From the NCBI GenBank assembly GCA_037176905.1, contig JBBBWG010027002.1, positions 1 through 64,000 on the forward strand: a DNA stretch of 64,000 nucleotides, given 5' to 3'. The notes beneath the pieces are model-generated. The model worked only from the letters and a program-made list of their open reading frames with translations. It had not been told where the DNA came from and made no database searches. Every line of letters begins with the position of its first letter. Within the stretch, counting starts at the first letter, position 1. A program made the position numbers and the translations under genes. The DNA is from Azolla pinnata. Lineage: Eukaryota; Streptophyta; Polypodiopsida; Salviniales; Salviniaceae. Of this stretch, positions 61,676-64,000 are shown piece by piece.

Positions 61676-64000
61676 CTACAACCCCAAGAGGACGTAGTAG
61701 ATGATCGTCGTCGGCAATGCGACGAGCATTCCGAATATGACACTGGAAATAGGATGCAATGGAAGGGAAAACAAAAGTCAAGTAGGTTGCAGCAAGCCTG
61801 TTCAGATAGCAACTAACTGTCTCTAACAACCACCATTCCGAGAAACTCACCGACTAGCTAACTAACTAACTAACTAGCTAACTAGCTAACTAACTAATTA
61901 ACTAACTAACTAACTAACTAACTAACGGTCTGTAACAAAGCACAGTCATATCACCCAAAGCCAGCTGACGATTTGCGAAAGAAATCAGATGACACCTAAC
62001 GGTTACAGCAACTAACGGTTCCTCCACTTTGCATTTCAAAGAACCAAAACAACACCTAAAGAGCAGCAAACTAGCTGTTACTAACGACGCTTTCTCGCAT
62101 CATATCACACGATCAGACAAACAACGCTTCCGAAACCAGGATGCACCCAAACGAGCACCTCGCTACCCGCCACTAACAGCTCTTTCCTTCTTCACACACC
62201 AGACCAGGCTCAGATTAGAGATAACAGAGGCTAGAGTTTTCCGGAGGCATACGCAGTGCTAAGTATGTCGGCGTGCAAATCGTACTCCCTCGCAAACACG
62301 AACGGGACGATGCCTTGCGGCAATGCCGCCTGTCAGATCACAAAAAGAAGAAACAAAAGCAAAGGAAAAAGGCTTGAGCGCGAACTTCGCGTCAATCATC
62401 GAAATGAAAGGAAAAGAAAGGCATGTGCATTGGTAGCGTTGCGAGCCTATGCAAATAACAGCATTATGGGCTGATAACGGCCCAATCGAGAGAGCTCAAG
62501 CAATGCAGCTATTGTACAAGAGCATTCATACCGCATTCAACATACAAGCGGGTGGTGCATGCATGCATACTATCGATCCATTCTGTGAAGTTTTTTACCT
62601 GTACAATGGCAGCATGCAAGTCAACTCCTCGCAATCCGACAGCGATCGACGCAGCTGCCATGACGGCAGGCCCCGTCAAGAATCGGATCGCCATCGCAAA
62701 CGTGGCGAGGGCCGCCCCGCATGCAATCAGTCTTGGCTGGAGAGCCATAAACAATCCTGCCCCAAAGAAAAGAACAGACGCAATCGAGACTATTGAAACC
62801 CGGGATGTAAAGAGAGAGAGAATGCTGGCTTTACAATCGTTTCTGGCATCGAAGCAAACTCAAGACTTGTTAGGAGGTCATCGTAACAAAAGAACGCAGA
62901 AAACAAAAGGAAGAACAGCAGCAACGAAATCGGGGCGACACTTTTCTGGGGATTGCAAACATGCGGTTCCGTCACACATTTCCTGTGAATAGAATTTGTT
63001 TCTGGTTGGGGAGGGATTTACCATCCTCGGACCCGAGGATCGAAGCAAGACTGTTTGCTTTTGTTGCAAAGAAAGAAACAGGTGTTGTAATCAAAAGAGA
63101 ACAGGCAAAACAAATGGGCCCACATTTAGTTTATACAAAGCACATCCTGCAAACTAGATCACCTTCACCTGCAGGTGTTGCTGTGAAGGTGGTAATTGCC
63201 CACAATTGTTTAAACCAGCATGGCAAGCACACAAGACAGATCACTGTTGTTTATGCATGATGCATGCATAGGTGCATTGCAGCATGGCAAGCACACCAGA
63301 CAGATCACTGTTATTTATGACACATCTAGATGCGCCGAAACGGCTCGTAATCGATCGAAGAATCGCTCAGAGTGTTGCATATTTTACCTAGGCTAAACAT
63401 AGCCATCCCGAGACCAGCATCCGACAGCAGACTGATGGAGTTGGCGATGATCTTCGGCATCGCAATGCCCCACCTGGTAATGCATATGTTTCAATGCCCG
63501 CAATCGTAGCGGAAGAACAAAGTTAAAAACTACCTCAGCTTTCAAACATCGGATCTTGCGCTGATATATATATATATATACACACATACATATAAAAGAG
63601 AAGAAAGAGAATGGAAGCCTAACAAGAGAGGGGAGTCTTACTTGAATGAGATCAAAGACCAAACCAAGCCGATCAAGCTCGAGTAGGTGTTAGGATTTTG
63701 GAGAAGCTTTCTCCCGACCATCCGCAGGATGAGCTTGGCTAGAACAGGGGCAGGGGGCATCTCCTTGGGCTTGCCCTGTTCCGGCATCATCATCTTCGAG
63801 GGAGGCGACGACGACTTGGACACACTCAGCCTTTGCTTCTCGCCTCCGCAATTGGACGATTCGTTGTTGGGGAGCTTTGCCCTGCTTCCAAAGCTGAAAT
63901 CTTCACCCACATATGGTGGAGGTGGGGGCATGGAGGAATGGTGATGGTGCTGAGCACTGCTCAATGGCTCATGAAGCTCTAGGATAAACCAGATTTGCCC
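61676..64000 (-). CDS. PIN: PIN auxin efflux carrier, 3' part (5' end beyond window)
   Basis: PIN proteins export auxin and set its polar flow. Visible exons (high to low): 64000-63643 (partial), 63473-63388, 62756-62599, 62329-62253, 61742-61676; GT-AG, frame kept. The first holds the end of the hydrophilic loop (Pro-, Ser-rich; [19 protein letters not shown]) and the C-terminal membrane domain start with the signature [19 protein letters not shown]. Then come [20 protein letters not shown] and [63 protein letters not shown], and [21 protein letters not shown] with the stop. Exon sizes 86, 158, 77 and 67 fit the canonical PIN layout as I remember it. A possible acceptor for the partial exon lies at 63979-63980. 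The exact paralogue (PIN1/2/3 type) cannot be set from this half. Confidence 0.95.
61856..61927. repeat. (CTAA)n microsatellite in the last PIN intron
   Basis: About 70 bases of CTAA units with CTAG variants, in the intron before the terminal exon. Confidence 0.93.
63217..63325. repeat. 64-bp tandem duplication in a PIN intron
   Basis: AGCATGGCAAGCACAC followed by AGACAGATCACTGTT occurs at 63217 and again at 63281, exactly 64 bases later, with few differences. The second copy is cut short. It lies in the intron between exons 63473-63388 and 62756-62599. Confidence 0.9.

Overview
This is plant nuclear DNA from a flowering plant; I cannot place it more precisely. Five intron-rich genes with clear plant orthologues, many GT-AG introns with polypyrimidine tracts, CCCTAAA-type telomere-like tracts, and CACTA, Mutator-like and Copia element remains all point this way. 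There are no operons, CRISPR arrays, rRNA genes or phage genes, and I found no convincing tRNA gene.

Layout. 1-5.8 kb: the end of a CACTA transposon, a 422-bp tandem repeat, unassigned DNA, then a long ATGC/ACAT microsatellite and GAA tracts. 5.8-10.9 kb (+): a complete MFSD5-like major facilitator gene (8 exons, 461 aa). 13.1-16.3 kb (+): the ribosome-biogenesis factor BRX1 (8 exons, 329 aa), preceded by a tandem repeat carrying B-box-like motifs. 17.1-21.2 kb (-): the R-SNARE SEC22 (5 exons, 218 aa), with a telomere-like tract just upstream of it. 24.9-36.9 kb (-): a cohesin-associated PDS5 homologue (33 exons, 1683 aa, HEAT array plus Tudor-like domain and AT-hooks). 37-61.6 kb: a gene-poor stretch of tandem repeats, Copia fossils, a 3-ketoacyl-CoA synthase pseudogene cut by a solo LTR, short telomere-like tracts, microsatellites and MITE/Mutator-type elements. 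61.7-64 kb (-): the 3' half of a PIN auxin efflux carrier that runs off the window.

The genes are housekeeping or developmental genes with unrelated jobs (anion transport, 60S ribosome assembly, ER-Golgi traffic, cohesion, auxin transport), so the order implies no shared pathway. Exon coordinates were set by hand from splice consensus, reading-phase continuity and remembered family sequences. Every junction in the four complete models keeps frame. I see no evidence for a new biological system. The most distinctive structures are a dimeric (ABAB) 154-bp satellite-like array at 40.3-41.5 kb, Mutator-type elements with matching termini, the dismantled KCS gene, and repeated telomere-like tracts.
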